Shown here one piece after another: positions 34,649 to 43,932 of a stretch of 64,000 nt of DNA; the stretch's first letter is position 1, and each line of letters starts with the position of its first letter. The notes beneath the pieces were generated by a model. The model was not told the DNA's origin. It ran no database searches and was given only the letters and a program-made list of their open reading frames with translations. Source of the stretch: JABWAN01 sp041918175 (GTDB lineage Bacteria > Zhuqueibacterota > Zhuqueibacteria > Zhuqueibacterales > Zhuqueibacteraceae); assembly GCA_041918175.1 (NCBI GenBank), contig JAYRWE010000074.1, forward strand, positions 12,387 to 76,386, in the 5' to 3' direction. The translations under genes were made by a program, and so were the position numbers.

Positions 34649-35911
34649 ATGAAGATGAGAGTTTGGATTCTGTTGTGTTTGCTCGCCATGCTGCTCGGTT
34701 GCGCCGGCAATCAGCCTGCGCGCGGCGGCCGCGGGGGACAAATCGGCGTTGTGCGCTTTGGCGTGCAGGCGGCAAATGTTATCGACGCCAGCCAACGCAG
34801 TCGTCTCTGGGTGATTGTGGATGTCCCGCATCGCAGCTTGCAGTTTGAACGCAACCAAGCCACGAAAAAATTTTCGGCCAAATTCGAAGTGACGCTCGCT
34901 TTGCGCGATGAACGCGGACAAGCCGTGCAACTGCTCGATGCTGCGCGCAGCCTAGAATTGGACACCTATGAAGCGACGCAGCCCGAAACTTTGTTTGTAC
35001 GTTATGCGCAATTTTTAGAAGCGCCGCCCGGAAAATACAACTTGGAAGTGACTCTGAGCGATTTTGTATCAAAGGGCCATGGCTTCTTCAACAGTATGGT
35101 TGAAATTCGCGACCTGCAGAGTTTGAATCTCAGCGTCAGCGATATCATTCTGTTGGAGAGCGCGCCGGATCACTCCTTCCCATCTGAAAGCCAAATCGTT
35201 CCCGCGTTTCGACAGCGCTTTAATAGCACGATCTTCGCTTTTGCGCAGGCGCGTCATGTGACCGTAGGCCAGCGCATGCGCGCCGTGTTGAAGATCGGAG
35301 GCTTGCAAGAGAACGCCGTCTCGCAAGCCGTGTTGGATACCATTGCCAATGCCGAAACCGTCAATCTTTTCTTTCCCATTCCTTCGGCGCAGCTCGCATT
35401 GGGCAGAGTTCAACTTAAACTAGAAGTCACTTCCGACAATCGCAGCGCGCACACCGAACGCGGCATGTGGGTGCGCTGGGCGCAGCGCCCGACCTCGCGC
35501 GTGGCCTTGAATGACTACATCGAACCGATGCGCTTAATCATGAGCTCCAAAGAATGGAAAGCGCTGAAAAATGCCGGGCCGGAAGAACAACGCCGGCTTT
35601 TGACCGAATTTTGGAGTCAGCGCAAACCTTCGGCAGACGCAGCCGCAAATTTATTGGAAGAAGAATTTTATTGGCGTGTCGGCGAGGCCAATGCGCGTTT
35701 TGCGTGGGGCAAAGGCGATGGCTGGGAATCGGATCGCGGTCGCGTTTACATCATTCACGGCCCGCCGGATAACGTTCAGCGCCGCTTCGATCAACGCTAT
35801 GGCCGCAGTTTGGAAGCGTGGCGCTATGAAGCCCCGGTGCGTGAGTTTTTGTTTTACGACGAACACGGCGATGGGCGTTTTGTGTTGATTCGACAAACCC
35901 ATCCCATCTAA
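34649..35911 (+). CDS. GWxTD-domain lipoprotein
   Basis: 420 residues. A lipoprotein signal peptide with lipobox LLGC (Cys18). The C-terminal 120 residues match the GWxTD domain: 'FYWRVGEANARFAWG', then GWESDRGRVYIIHGPPD and 'EAWRYEAP', with Thr replaced by Ser in the name-giving motif. The N-terminal part is beta-rich. The domain is common in FCB and Acidobacteria genomes and has no established activity. Ribosome site AAAGG. A long-stem terminator lies 33 bp downstream. Confidence 0.87.
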   Translation: MKMRVWILLCLLAMLLGCAGNQPARGGRGGQIGVVRFGVQAANVIDASQRSRLWVIVDVPHRSLQFERNQATKKFSAKFEVTLALRDERGQAVQLLDAARSLELDTYEATQPETLFVRYAQFLEAPPGKYNLEVTLSDFVSKGHGFFNSMVEIRDLQSLNLSVSDIILLESAPDHSFPSESQIVPAFRQRFNSTIFAFAQARHVTVGQRMRAVLKIGGLQENAVSQAVLDTIANAETVNLFFPIPSAQLALGRVQLKLEVTSDNRSAHTERGMWVRWAQRPTSRVALNDYIEPMRLIMSSKEWKALKNAGPEEQRRLLTEFWSQRKPSADAAANLLEEEFYWRVGEANARFAWGKGDGWESDRGRVYIIHGPPDNVQRRFDQRYGRSLEAWRYEAPVREFLFYDEHGDGRFVLIRQTHPI

Positions 35912-35943
35912 CTCAAAATCTCAGCCGCGTTATTTTTCCCGCC

Positions 35944-36002
35944 AAAGTTGTTATGCAAGATCGCTTCGCGAAACCTGCGCCGAGTTTGCATAACAACTTT
36001 TT
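35944..36002 (+). terminator. Long-stem intrinsic terminator
   Basis: AAAGTTGTTATGCAA (35944-35958) pairs perfectly with TTGCATAACAACTTT (35986-36000) around a 27-base loop, and the downstream arm runs into TTTTTC. It ends the transcript of the GWxTD gene and probably of the upstream envelope cluster. Confidence 0.65.
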
Positions 36003-36154
36003 CTCCCTCGTCTTCGCACTTGCGCGTGCTCAACCGAAATAATACTCCTCCCGGCTTGCGTTCCCTTCCTCGATTTGTTATCTTGCCCCACACAAATTTG
36101 CAAACGCTCAAGTAATAATTTGCACCGCTTTTTGATTTTATCAAAAGGAAGCCC

Positions 36155-37735
36155 ATGCCTCAAAAGTATGATGCCATCGTCATCGGCGGCGGCCATAACG
36201 GTTTGGTGAATGCCGCGTATCTTGCACGCGCAGGCAAGAAAGTGTTGGTGCTCGAACGCCGCCATCTCGTCGGCGGTGCGACTGTGACCGAAGAAATTTT
36301 TCCGGGCTTCAAGTTCTCCGTGTTCTCGTATGTTGTGAGCCTCTTTCGTCCGGAGATCATTCGCGATCTCAATTTGCCGCAACACGGCTTGACGATTCTC
36401 CCGCTCGAAAGCACGCTCACGCCCATGCCGAACGGCAACTATCTCTATCGCGACGGCGATCACTTCCGCACGCTACGCGATATTGGCCGCCACTCGAAGC
36501 GCGATGCAGAGGCATACGATGATTACGGCCGCAGCATGTATTTCATGGCAAAGGCCGTGAAATACATGCTGGGCATCATACCGTTCGATCCCACTTCCAT
36601 GCATCCGAAAGATTTGATGGGCCTCACCGGCCTCGCGAAGCACTTGCTCGGCTTGGGCGAGGAGAAACTTCATTTGCTCACCAAGCTCATGACCATGAGC
36701 TCCGGGGATTTTCTCGAAGAGTGGTTTGAAACCGAAGTGCTCAAAGCCACGCTCTCTTCGAGCGGCATCATCGGCACGTTTCTCGGGCCGCGCTCGCCCG
36801 GCACTGCGTATGTTTTGCTCCATCATTACATGGGCGAGATTGACGGCGCGTTTCGCGCATGGGGCTTTGCCAAAGGCGGCACTGGCGGCGTCGCGAATGC
36901 AATTGCCAATTCCGCCAAAGCGCTCGGCGTGGAAATTCGCACCGAAGCGCCAGTCGCAAATGTCATCGTGAAGAACGGCGCGGCTATTGGCGTCGCATTG
37001 CAAAACGGCGACGAGCTTTATGCCAACACGATTGTGTCGAGTCTCGATCCGAAACTCACGTTCCTCAAACTCGTCGAGCCGAAACACTTGCCCGATGATC
37101 TCGTGAGCGCGATTCGAAAGTTCAACATTCGCGGCTCTTCGGGTAAAGTGAATCTCGCGCTCGACGCACTGCCGAATTTTGCCTGCATGCCCGGCGAAGG
37201 CGTGCATCTCGCCGGCGCGTTTTCCATCAGCCCGAGCATCGATTATCTCGAACGCGCGTATGACGACGCGAAGTATGGCGACTTCTCGCGCAAGCCGTAC
37301 ATCGACATCATTCTCCCTTCCGTGATTGATCCCGACATGGCGCCGCCGGGCAAACACGTGATGTCGTGCTTCGTGCAATACGCGCCGTATCAATTGCGCG
37401 AAGGCACGTGGGAGCAAAAACGCGAAGCCTTCGGCGATGCGGTCGTGAACACGCTCGCGGAATATGTGCCCAATCTCAAAGACATTATTCTCCATCGGCA
37501 AGTGATGACGCCATGGGACATTGAGCAAACTACGGGGCTCACGCAGGGCAACATCTTTCAAGGTGAGCTTTCGCTCTCGCAGCTTTTCTTTTTACGGCCG
37601 GCAGCAGGTTGGGCAAAATATCGCACGCCGCTGCGCAACTACTATCAATGCGGCTCCGGCACGCACCCCGGCGGCGGCATCACCGGCGCGCCTGGAAGAT
37701 TGGCCGCGCTGGAGATTTTGAAAGAGAGCAAGTGA
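36155..37735 (+). CDS. FAD-dependent oxidoreductase, phytoene-dehydrogenase/PYROXD2-like
   Basis: 526 residues. A Rossmann dinucleotide motif opens the protein ('YDAIVIGGGHNGLVNAAYLA') followed by 'GKKVLVLERR'. The sequence follows the bacterial homologues of PYROXD2 more than carotenoid desaturases ('GGATVTEEIFPGFKFSVFSY'). Conserved late segments include 'GLTQGNIFQGELSLSQLFF' and 'YQCGSGTHPGGGITGAPG'. The substrate is not known and no carotenoid genes are near. Start at the ATG at 36155 after AAAGGAAG. Confidence 0.88.
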   Translation: MPQKYDAIVIGGGHNGLVNAAYLARAGKKVLVLERRHLVGGATVTEEIFPGFKFSVFSYVVSLFRPEIIRDLNLPQHGLTILPLESTLTPMPNGNYLYRDGDHFRTLRDIGRHSKRDAEAYDDYGRSMYFMAKAVKYMLGIIPFDPTSMHPKDLMGLTGLAKHLLGLGEEKLHLLTKLMTMSSGDFLEEWFETEVLKATLSSSGIIGTFLGPRSPGTAYVLLHHYMGEIDGAFRAWGFAKGGTGGVANAIANSAKALGVEIRTEAPVANVIVKNGAAIGVALQNGDELYANTIVSSLDPKLTFLKLVEPKHLPDDLVSAIRKFNIRGSSGKVNLALDALPNFACMPGEGVHLAGAFSISPSIDYLERAYDDAKYGDFSRKPYIDIILPSVIDPDMAPPGKHVMSCFVQYAPYQLREGTWEQKREAFGDAVVNTLAEYVPNLKDIILHRQVMTPWDIEQTTGLTQGNIFQGELSLSQLFFLRPAAGWAKYRTPLRNYYQCGSGTHPGGGITGAPGRLAALEILKESK

Positions 37736-37738
37736 ATC

Positions 37739-38437
37739 ATGCTGCGGTTTTTCGTTTTCATGCTCGTGCTCGCGGGCCTTGCGCTCGGCGTGTTTTATTT
37801 TTTGGTGATAAAGCCTTCGCAAGAAGCTTTAACCAATGCCGCCGCAAGCATTGCCCAAGGCATCGAAAACGTTTTCAACACCACGCCGAAAGTATCAGTC
37901 AACAGCACGGTCGTTATCGAGCAAGCGCGACCGATACTCGAAATTGCCGTGCTCTCGCAGCAAGTTTATCATGATTACTTTTCCACCAACACGTGGATGA
38001 TGAGCACGAAAGAGCTGCATCTCAAAGGCTATTTCATCGCAAAGGCAGGCTTTGATTTGGCCGAGCGCGGCATAAGCATCGAACTGAATGAAGCCGGCGA
38101 CAAACTTTATCGCGTGCGAGTGTTGCTTCCTGCTCCGCGATTGCTGTCGTTTGAAACCGAGAAGTATGAAGTGATAAAAACGGAGAGCGGGTGGTGGAAT
38201 GAAATCACCGCAGAGGATTTGGAGAGCGCGGTGAATGAGATGAAAGAAGAAGCGCGTACGAAGACCGTGCGCCACGGCATTCGGGAAGAGGTCAAGCTTT
38301 CCGCGCAAGAGCGCATCAACCGCGTCGTGCAGGATGCGCGTCGAGGAAATTTTAAATTTGAGATTGAATATGTTTGGGCGGAGGAAAACCTCGTTGCCCC
38401 CACGCTGCGAGCAGATAGCCTCGCCCCTCTGCACTAG
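37739..38437 (+). CDS. DUF4230 membrane-anchored protein
   Basis: 232 residues. One N-terminal membrane helix (FFVFMLVLAGLALGVFYFLV), then a soluble domain of the DUF4230 type ('KGYFIAKAGFDLAERGISIE', 'RVLLPAPRLLSFETE'), ending with a helical charged stretch. Function unknown. It starts 3 bp after the oxidoreductase stop, so the two share a transcript. Confidence 0.8.
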   Translation: MLRFFVFMLVLAGLALGVFYFLVIKPSQEALTNAAASIAQGIENVFNTTPKVSVNSTVVIEQARPILEIAVLSQQVYHDYFSTNTWMMSTKELHLKGYFIAKAGFDLAERGISIELNEAGDKLYRVRVLLPAPRLLSFETEKYEVIKTESGWWNEITAEDLESAVNEMKEEARTKTVRHGIREEVKLSAQERINRVVQDARRGNFKFEIEYVWAEENLVAPTLRADSLAPLH

Positions 38438-38456
38438 ACCAAACCTTTCTTTCGCT

Positions 38457-40277
38457 TCAGCGCACAATCACCAGCTTGCGCACTTGTCGCGCATTGCCCA
38501 TTTCCATTTTATAAAAATAAACTCCGGCTTGCAATCCCGCCGCGTCGAGATGAACGCGGTAGCTGCCCGGAGCGTGCGTTTCGTGCAGAATCGTTTTCAA
38601 TTCCTGCCCGAGCACATCATAGAGTTTCATTCGCACGACTTGCGTGTTCGCTACACTATATTGAATCGTAGCGCTCTGGTTTAATAAAACCGGATTCGGA
38701 AAGTTTTGCGAGAGCGTGAAAGAAGTCGGAGCGTGTTGCTCTGGCCGCGCCACGGCCGTTGTGCTCGCAATGAATTCCAGCACCGCGTCGTATTTCGGCG
38801 CGGCAGCGGTTGCTTGCTCTTGCCACTCCAACAAACCCCAACTGCCCCACTTCGAATAAAGCCCAATCGAACTGAACATCGCGATCACGCCGCCGCCCAT
38901 GCTATCCCATTGCCGCAAGTAATCGAGATAAAGCTGTTTCATTCGTGCGTGCCGATTCGCCGCGTGAAATAAATCCGTGATGGTTTGATTGTTCTCCACG
39001 CCGCCGTGCCCCACCAAATGCTGCCCGGCTTCATAGGCAAAGAGTTGCAAGCCGCGCGACTCTGCGTTTCTTTTGTTGTCGGCAACTTGCGCCATCGCAC
39101 GCACAATATCCACCGCGCAACTGTCGAGAATTTGATTGACCGACATGCTTTGCACGCGCGTTTGCATTTGCGGCGAACCAAGATAGCCGCCGAAATACGG
39201 CGCAATCGCAAGCGCGTCGGCATGTTGAAACGCGTTCTTCCAATCCATAATCGTCGCGCCGGTCCACGAGTTCGCGCTTTGCGAGGCCAACACGCGCACG
39301 AGGCGAGCATTGCTTTGAAAAACTTCTTCGCAGATTGTCAAGACTTCCACTGCGCGCTGCGAATAGTAGCGCATTTGCGCTTCGTAAGCATTCGTGCTCA
39401 ATCCCAATGCAAGGCCGCGCGCCTGCGCATAGCCCGCTTGCGCAAATTGTCCGTTCCACACTTCATTGGAGTATTCAATATATGCTTTCAAATTCGGCGC
39501 GAGCGTGTTCTTCACGAGCGTCGCAAATTGACGCACGTAATCATCCTCGGCTTGGTGTGGAATGCAAAACCACGGATCAATGCCGAGCGTGTTCGCGAGT
39601 TGAATTATGTATTCCAGCGCAACGCCGCGAGCATGACCTTGCGAAACATAACTCGTCGTGCTGCGTTGTTCCCACTTCACAATCGGCGAGTTATTCGTGT
39701 TGCCCCAATCCATGAAGCGCAGAACTTTGAAGCGTTTGATTTTTTCGAGAAAGGTGGGATGAAACGGCTGGCTTTGATACGTGCCCTCAAAGCCCGGCAT
39801 GAGCACGCGAATGTTGCGCAGCGGATTCGCCGCGTTGGTCGCAGTGATTTTGAGATAAATGCCGCCATTGCCCGGCGTCACATTGAGCACGATGCGCCCG
39901 ACTTGCCGACTCGCCACCGCGGCGTCGAAACCAAATTCGATTTGGCCTTCGCCTTCATAGAGGCAAACATATTGGCCGCCAGGATAGCGCCCCGCAAGAT
40001 CACGCGTCATCAATGTGCCCGCGGCTTGTCCGCTCGCGAGTGAAGCGATCCAACCTTCGCTCGTCAAACTCAGCGGCTCGCCCGTGTCCCATGCGCCACC
40101 GCTCACGTGCTGCGGAATCCATGCGCGCGATTGTTTGAACACATCGACGAAGACGAGTTGCGTGCTCCAGTCCACCACGCCGGCGAGATTGAGGCCGACA
40201 GGAGCGTGAGACGTTTGTGCGTTCGTGAAATTTGTGGCGAGGAGAGAGCCAATGATGAGGCCGGGGAAAGTTTTCAT
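38457..40277 (-). CDS. Secreted clan GH-A glycosidase-like protein with type IX sorting domain
   Basis: 606 residues. Signal peptide to about residue 20 (TNFTNAQ). An N-terminal beta domain, then a TIM-barrel-like region from about residue 185. Two acidic residues sit in contexts typical of clan GH-A: Glu272 in 'YIEYSNEVWNG' (acid/base position) and Glu416 in 'LFAYEAGQH' (nucleophile position). The C-terminus is a T9SS sorting domain ('LSQNFPNPVLLNQSATIQYS', 'MKLYDVLGQELKTIL', 'GVYFYKMEM', RKLVIVR). It is therefore likely a surface or released polysaccharide-acting protein. The GH family is not certain. Confidence 0.75.
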   Translation of the reverse strand: MKTFPGLIIGSLLATNFTNAQTSHAPVGLNLAGVVDWSTQLVFVDVFKQSRAWIPQHVSGGAWDTGEPLSLTSEGWIASLASGQAAGTLMTRDLAGRYPGGQYVCLYEGEGQIEFGFDAAVASRQVGRIVLNVTPGNGGIYLKITATNAANPLRNIRVLMPGFEGTYQSQPFHPTFLEKIKRFKVLRFMDWGNTNNSPIVKWEQRSTTSYVSQGHARGVALEYIIQLANTLGIDPWFCIPHQAEDDYVRQFATLVKNTLAPNLKAYIEYSNEVWNGQFAQAGYAQARGLALGLSTNAYEAQMRYYSQRAVEVLTICEEVFQSNARLVRVLASQSANSWTGATIMDWKNAFQHADALAIAPYFGGYLGSPQMQTRVQSMSVNQILDSCAVDIVRAMAQVADNKRNAESRGLQLFAYEAGQHLVGHGGVENNQTITDLFHAANRHARMKQLYLDYLRQWDSMGGGVIAMFSSIGLYSKWGSWGLLEWQEQATAAAPKYDAVLEFIASTTAVARPEQHAPTSFTLSQNFPNPVLLNQSATIQYSVANTQVVRMKLYDVLGQELKTILHETHAPGSYRVHLDAAGLQAGVYFYKMEMGNARQVRKLVIVR

Positions 40278-40298
40278 GATGCTTCACTATACATGTTC

Positions 40299-40417
40299 AG
40301 CCACGGGTTGCACCGTGGCTTTTCATTATGACGCTGCCGGACTTTAAATAAAACTATGGCCAAGCCATAGTTGAGCATTCGCGCCATTCAAAACAAAGCC
40401 ACGGCCAAGCCGTGGCT
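40299..40417. repeat. Three hairpins of the covarying-stem family
   Basis: AGCCACGG-GTTGCA-CCGTGGCT (40299-40320), AACTATGGC-CAA-GCCATAGTT (40352-40372) and AGCCACGGC-CAA-GCCGTGGCT (40397-40417). Stems differ in sequence but stay fully paired; the CAA loop and GGC/GCC core are fixed in the last two. They fill the gap between gatB and the glycosidase-like gene. Confidence 0.75.
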
Positions 40418-40424
40418 GAACGCG

Positions 40425-41873
40425 CTACTTTTCTTCTTCCAACTTCGCCTTCAACACCTCATTCGCCACTTTGGGGTTCGCCTTGCCCTTCATCGCGCGC
40501 ATCAATTGTCCCACCAAAAAGCCGAACACTTTTGCGTCGCCGCTGCGATAGCGCTCCACTTCTTTCGGGTGCGCGGCAAGTATTTGCGCAACGGCTTGCT
40601 CGATGGCGCCGCTGTCTGAAACTTGTTCGAGGCCTTTTTCCGCCACGAGCACTTGCGCGGATTTGCAGGTCACGAGCATTTCTTCGAAAACGTCTTTCGC
40701 GATCTTCGCGGTGATCTTGTTGCTTTCGAGCAATTGCAAAATTTCCGCGAGGCTTTGCGGCGAAAGCTTGAATGCGGCGATCTCGATCTTCTGTTCGCGC
40801 AACACGCGCAGCACTTCGCCCATCACCCAATTCGCGGCAAGTTGCGGTTCTTTCACATGCTGCGTCACGGCTTCAAAATAATCCGCGACAGCTTTTTCTT
40901 CAGTGAGCACTTCGGCGTGTTGCTGCGAAAGTTTGAACTGCTCGACAAAACGATTGCGGCGCGCGCGGGGCAACTCCGGCATGGCGGCGCGCGCTTCGTT
41001 GAGCCACGTTGCATCCACGCGCACTGGCGTCAAATCCGGCTCCGGGAAATAACGATAGTCGTGCGCAAACTCTTTCGAGCGCATGCTCACCACTTGATTG
41101 CGATTCGCATCCCACAACAAAGTTTCCTGTACAATCTTGCCGCCGCTTTCGAGCACGCTGATTTGCCGCGCAATTTCAAACTCAATCGCGCGTTCGACAT
41201 TGCGAAACGAGTTCATGTTTTTGATTTCGGTTTTCACGCCAAACTCTTTTTGCCCAACGGGCCGCACCGAAACATTCGCGTCGCAGCGCAGGCTGCCCTC
41301 TTCCATATTGCCGTCGCAAATGCCGAGATAGCGCACGAGCTGCCGCAGGTATTGCAGATAAAGATACGCCTCACGCGGCGTGGAAATATCCGGGCCGCTC
41401 ACGATTTCGATGAGCGGCGTGCCGCAGCGATTGAGGTCAATGAGCGTTTCGTTCGCATCAACAAAAGCCTCGGCATGCACGGACTTGCCCGCGTCTTCTT
41501 CCAAATGAATGCGCACGAGGCTCACGCGCTTCTTCGCGCCGTCGGCTTGCTCGATTTCAACCCAACCGTGTTCGCAAATCGGCTCTTCGTATTGCGAGAT
41601 TTGATAGCCTTTGGGCAGATCGGGATAGAAATAATGCTTGCGCGCGAAGATCGAAAGCGGCGCGATTTTGCAGTTCGTGGCGAGGCCCATCGTGATCGCG
41701 TACTCCACGGCTTTGCGATTGAGCACGGGCAACACGCCAGGCATCCCGGCGCAAATCGGCGAGACCTGCGCGTTGGCTGCGGCGCCGAACTTCGTGCTGA
41801 TGGCTGAGAAAATTTTAGAGTCGGTGAGAAGCTGCGCGTGAACTTCGAGGCCGATGACGGGTTCGTAGGGCAT
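40425..41873 (-). CDS. gatB: Aspartyl/glutamyl-tRNA amidotransferase subunit B
   Basis: 482 residues, full length. GatB activates Glu-tRNA(Gln) or Asp-tRNA(Asn) with ATP so that ammonia from GatA can amidate it. The kinase/cradle domain opens with the conserved 'YEPVIGLEVHAQLLTDSKIF', contains 'GMPGVLPVLNRKAVEYA' and 'EEGSLRCDANVSVRP'. The C-terminal GatB/YqeY tail domain closes with 'GQLMRAMKGKANPKVANEVL'. It follows gatA with a 28-bp gap on the same strand. Confidence 0.96.
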   Translation of the reverse strand: MPYEPVIGLEVHAQLLTDSKIFSAISTKFGAAANAQVSPICAGMPGVLPVLNRKAVEYAITMGLATNCKIAPLSIFARKHYFYPDLPKGYQISQYEEPICEHGWVEIEQADGAKKRVSLVRIHLEEDAGKSVHAEAFVDANETLIDLNRCGTPLIEIVSGPDISTPREAYLYLQYLRQLVRYLGICDGNMEEGSLRCDANVSVRPVGQKEFGVKTEIKNMNSFRNVERAIEFEIARQISVLESGGKIVQETLLWDANRNQVVSMRSKEFAHDYRYFPEPDLTPVRVDATWLNEARAAMPELPRARRNRFVEQFKLSQQHAEVLTEEKAVADYFEAVTQHVKEPQLAANWVMGEVLRVLREQKIEIAAFKLSPQSLAEILQLLESNKITAKIAKDVFEEMLVTCKSAQVLVAEKGLEQVSDSGAIEQAVAQILAAHPKEVERYRSGDAKVFGFLVGQLMRAMKGKANPKVANEVLKAKLEEEK

Positions 41874-41901
41874 AGCGTTGAAGAATTGAAAATTTTCAAT
41901 T

Positions 41902-43350
41902 TCAAATTTTCAATTGAAAATTTGAAATGCTTTGTTGTTCGAGATAATGCGCGAGCTGCAGCATCGTGGTTTCATCAAAAGCTTTGGTCACGATTTGTAT
42001 GCCGATGGGCAAATCGTTTTTATCGCGACCCGCGGGCAACGACAGCGCGGGCACGCCGGCGAGATTCATCGAGACCGTGAAAATATCGGAGAGATACATG
42101 GTCAACGGATCGGAAACTTTCTCGCCGAGCTTGAATGCCGTGGTCGGCGTGGTGGGCGTGAGCAGCGCATCGCATTGTTGAAACGCGTGCTCGAAATCGC
42201 GGCGGATGAGCGTGCGCACTTTCATGGCGCGGCGATAAAAAGCATCGTAATAACCCGAAGAGAGCACATACGTGCCGAGCATGATGCGACGCTTCACTTC
42301 TGCGCCAAAACCATCGCTGCGGCTTTTCACATAAAGCTCTTCGAGTGAATTCACATTCTGCGCGCGACGGCCGTAGTGCGCGCCATCGTAGCGCGCGAGA
42401 TTGGAAGAAGCTTCCGCGGTGCCGATGATGTAATAAGTGGCAATGGCGTACTTCGTGTGCGGCAATGAAACTTCTTTGAGCGTCGCGCCACCGTTTTCGA
42501 GCAATGTTTTCGCATGTTCGATAGCCGCAAGAATTTCCGGCTGCACACCGGCGGAGAGATATTCTTTGGGCAAGCCGATGACTTTGCCTTTAATGGTGCC
42601 GTCGAGCAATTGCGCGTATTGCGGCACGGCAATCGGCGCGGAAGTCGCGTCGCGCGCATCGGCTCCGGCAATGACTTCGAGCACGCGGCCAGCGTCTTCA
42701 ACCGAATTGGCAAACACGCCGACTTGATCGAGCGAAGACGCGAACGCGACGAGTCCCCACCGCGAGACGCGGCCATACGTCGGCTTCAATCCCACCACGC
42801 CGGTGAGCGCCGCGGGTTGGCGCACCGAGCCGCCGGTATCAGAGCCGAGTGCGACATGCGCCAATTGCGCCGCAACCGCAACCGCGGAGCCGCCCGAAGA
42901 GCCGCCGGGCACATACGCCTCGTTGCGCGGATTTTTCACCGGGCCAAACGCGGAGTTTTCGTTCGAACTGCCCATGGCAAATTCGTCCATGTTCGTTTTG
43001 CCGATGATGATCGCATCGGCCTGCTCCAAACGCACGAGCGCGGTGGCGTTATAGGGCGAAACAAAATTTTCCAAAATGCGCGAGCCGCAGGTGAGGCGCT
43101 CGTCTTTGAGCGCAAGAATATCTTTGACCGCAACGATGCAGCCCGCGAGCTTGCCTGCATGCCCGGATTTTATTTTGGCATCAATGCGCAGCGCGTGCGT
43201 GCGAGCGCGTTCTGCTAGAATTGTGATGAAAGCATTCAAGGAAGATTGCTGTGAGGCGCGGGCGAGGTGTTCTTCCACAAGCGCGAGGCAACTCGTTTCA
43301 TTGCGCTGCACGCGTTCCTGCACGGCGCGAAGGCTGAGGGGATGATTCAT
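41902..43350 (-). CDS. gatA: Aspartyl/glutamyl-tRNA amidotransferase subunit A
   Basis: 482 residues. The glutaminase of GatCAB, releasing ammonia from glutamine. The amidase-signature triad is clear: Lys76 (VAVKDIL), cis-Ser151 (GGSSGGS) and nucleophile Ser175 (DTGGSVRQP). I take the ATG at 43350; a TTG three codons earlier is also open and neither has a strong ribosome site. gatC, needed for a working complex, is not in this window. Confidence 0.95.
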   Translation of the reverse strand: MNHPLSLRAVQERVQRNETSCLALVEEHLARASQQSSLNAFITILAERARTHALRIDAKIKSGHAGKLAGCIVAVKDILALKDERLTCGSRILENFVSPYNATALVRLEQADAIIIGKTNMDEFAMGSSNENSAFGPVKNPRNEAYVPGGSSGGSAVAVAAQLAHVALGSDTGGSVRQPAALTGVVGLKPTYGRVSRWGLVAFASSLDQVGVFANSVEDAGRVLEVIAGADARDATSAPIAVPQYAQLLDGTIKGKVIGLPKEYLSAGVQPEILAAIEHAKTLLENGGATLKEVSLPHTKYAIATYYIIGTAEASSNLARYDGAHYGRRAQNVNSLEELYVKSRSDGFGAEVKRRIMLGTYVLSSGYYDAFYRRAMKVRTLIRRDFEHAFQQCDALLTPTTPTTAFKLGEKVSDPLTMYLSDIFTVSMNLAGVPALSLPAGRDKNDLPIGIQIVTKAFDETTMLQLAHYLEQQSISNFQLKI

Positions 43351-43466
43351 TGTGAGCAAGAGAGAGGGGTTCTGTGCGGCAAAGGGCGCGAAGGGTTCGT
43401 GTAAATAAAAACGGCAGAATGATTTTGAAAATTATTCTGCCGATCAATCATTTTGCCCAAGAAACT

Positions 43467-43640
43467 TCACGCATGCGCTTGCGTTTTGGGCGGCTCGATT
43501 TTTTCCGGCTCGCTGGGATCGTTCACGGCTTTTTTAAATTCGCGAATACCCTGGCCGAGGCCGCGCGCAAGCTCGGGAATTTTTTTTGCGCCGTAGAGCA
43601 CGACGAGCGCGACGATGGCGACAACAACCCATTCATTCAT
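43467..43640 (-). CDS. tatA: TatA-type twin-arginine translocase subunit (short)
   Basis: 57 residues. The ATG at 43640 follows GGAGG by five bases. Structure is classic TatA: short N-terminus, one membrane helix (WVVVAIVALVVLYGAKKIPE), the amphipathic helix 'ELARGLGQGIREFKKAV', and a short charged tail. TatA oligomers form the pore-like element of the Tat pathway for folded, often cofactor-bearing proteins. It is shorter than most TatA proteins (about 60-90 residues). It lies directly downstream of a second TatA/B-like gene. No tatC is in the window. Confidence 0.85.
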   Translation of the reverse strand: MNEWVVVAIVALVVLYGAKKIPELARGLGQGIREFKKAVNDPSEPEKIEPPKTQAHA

Positions 43641-43676
43641 GACAACCTCCGCGTTTATGCGTTGCAGTGAAAAACT

Positions 43677-43916
43677 TCATCCATTGTTTGGTTGCGTGGG
43701 ATTGCTCGGCGGCGCGACGCTGGGCGGCGCTTGCGGTCGCACGGGCCGATCATAATCGATTTGCAATTCCTGCTTCACGTCGTCCGCGGCGCGCTTAAAT
43801 TCGTTCATGGCTTTGCCGATGCCGCGCGCCAATTCCGGCAATTTTTTGGGGCCGAACACGAGCAGTACGATGACGAGAATGACGAGCAATTCGCTCATTC
43901 CAATTTGGCCGAACAT
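43677..43916 (-). CDS. TatA/TatB-type twin-arginine translocase subunit
   Basis: 79 residues from the ATG at 43916 (GGAG nine bases upstream). One membrane helix with the usual FGxxKLPELAR hinge (VFGPKKLPELARGIGKAMNE), an amphipathic helix and a proline-rich tail (RPQAPPSVAPPSNP). It is a paralogue of the 57-residue gene that follows. Whether it works as TatA or TatB cannot be told from sequence alone. Confidence 0.88.
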   Translation of the reverse strand: MFGQIGMSELLVILVIVLLVFGPKKLPELARGIGKAMNEFKRAADDVKQELQIDYDRPVRPQAPPSVAPPSNPTQPNNG

Positions 43917-43932
43917 CTGTGACTCCACGATT

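Noticed and set aside
36473..37561. A 362-codon minus-strand frame opposite the PYROXD2-like gene
   Set aside because: Shadow of a well-supported oxidoreductase with an intact FAD motif.
38985..40043. A 352-codon plus-strand frame opposite the glycosidase-like gene
   Set aside because: Same reason: low-complexity Arg/His-rich product, no ribosome site, and the minus-strand gene has a signal peptide and sorting domain.
40623..41807. A 394-codon open frame on the plus strand opposite gatB
   Set aside because: It mirrors gatB, which is full length with all family motifs. The plus-strand product is rich in Arg/His/Ala without domains, as expected of antisense frames in GC-rich genes.
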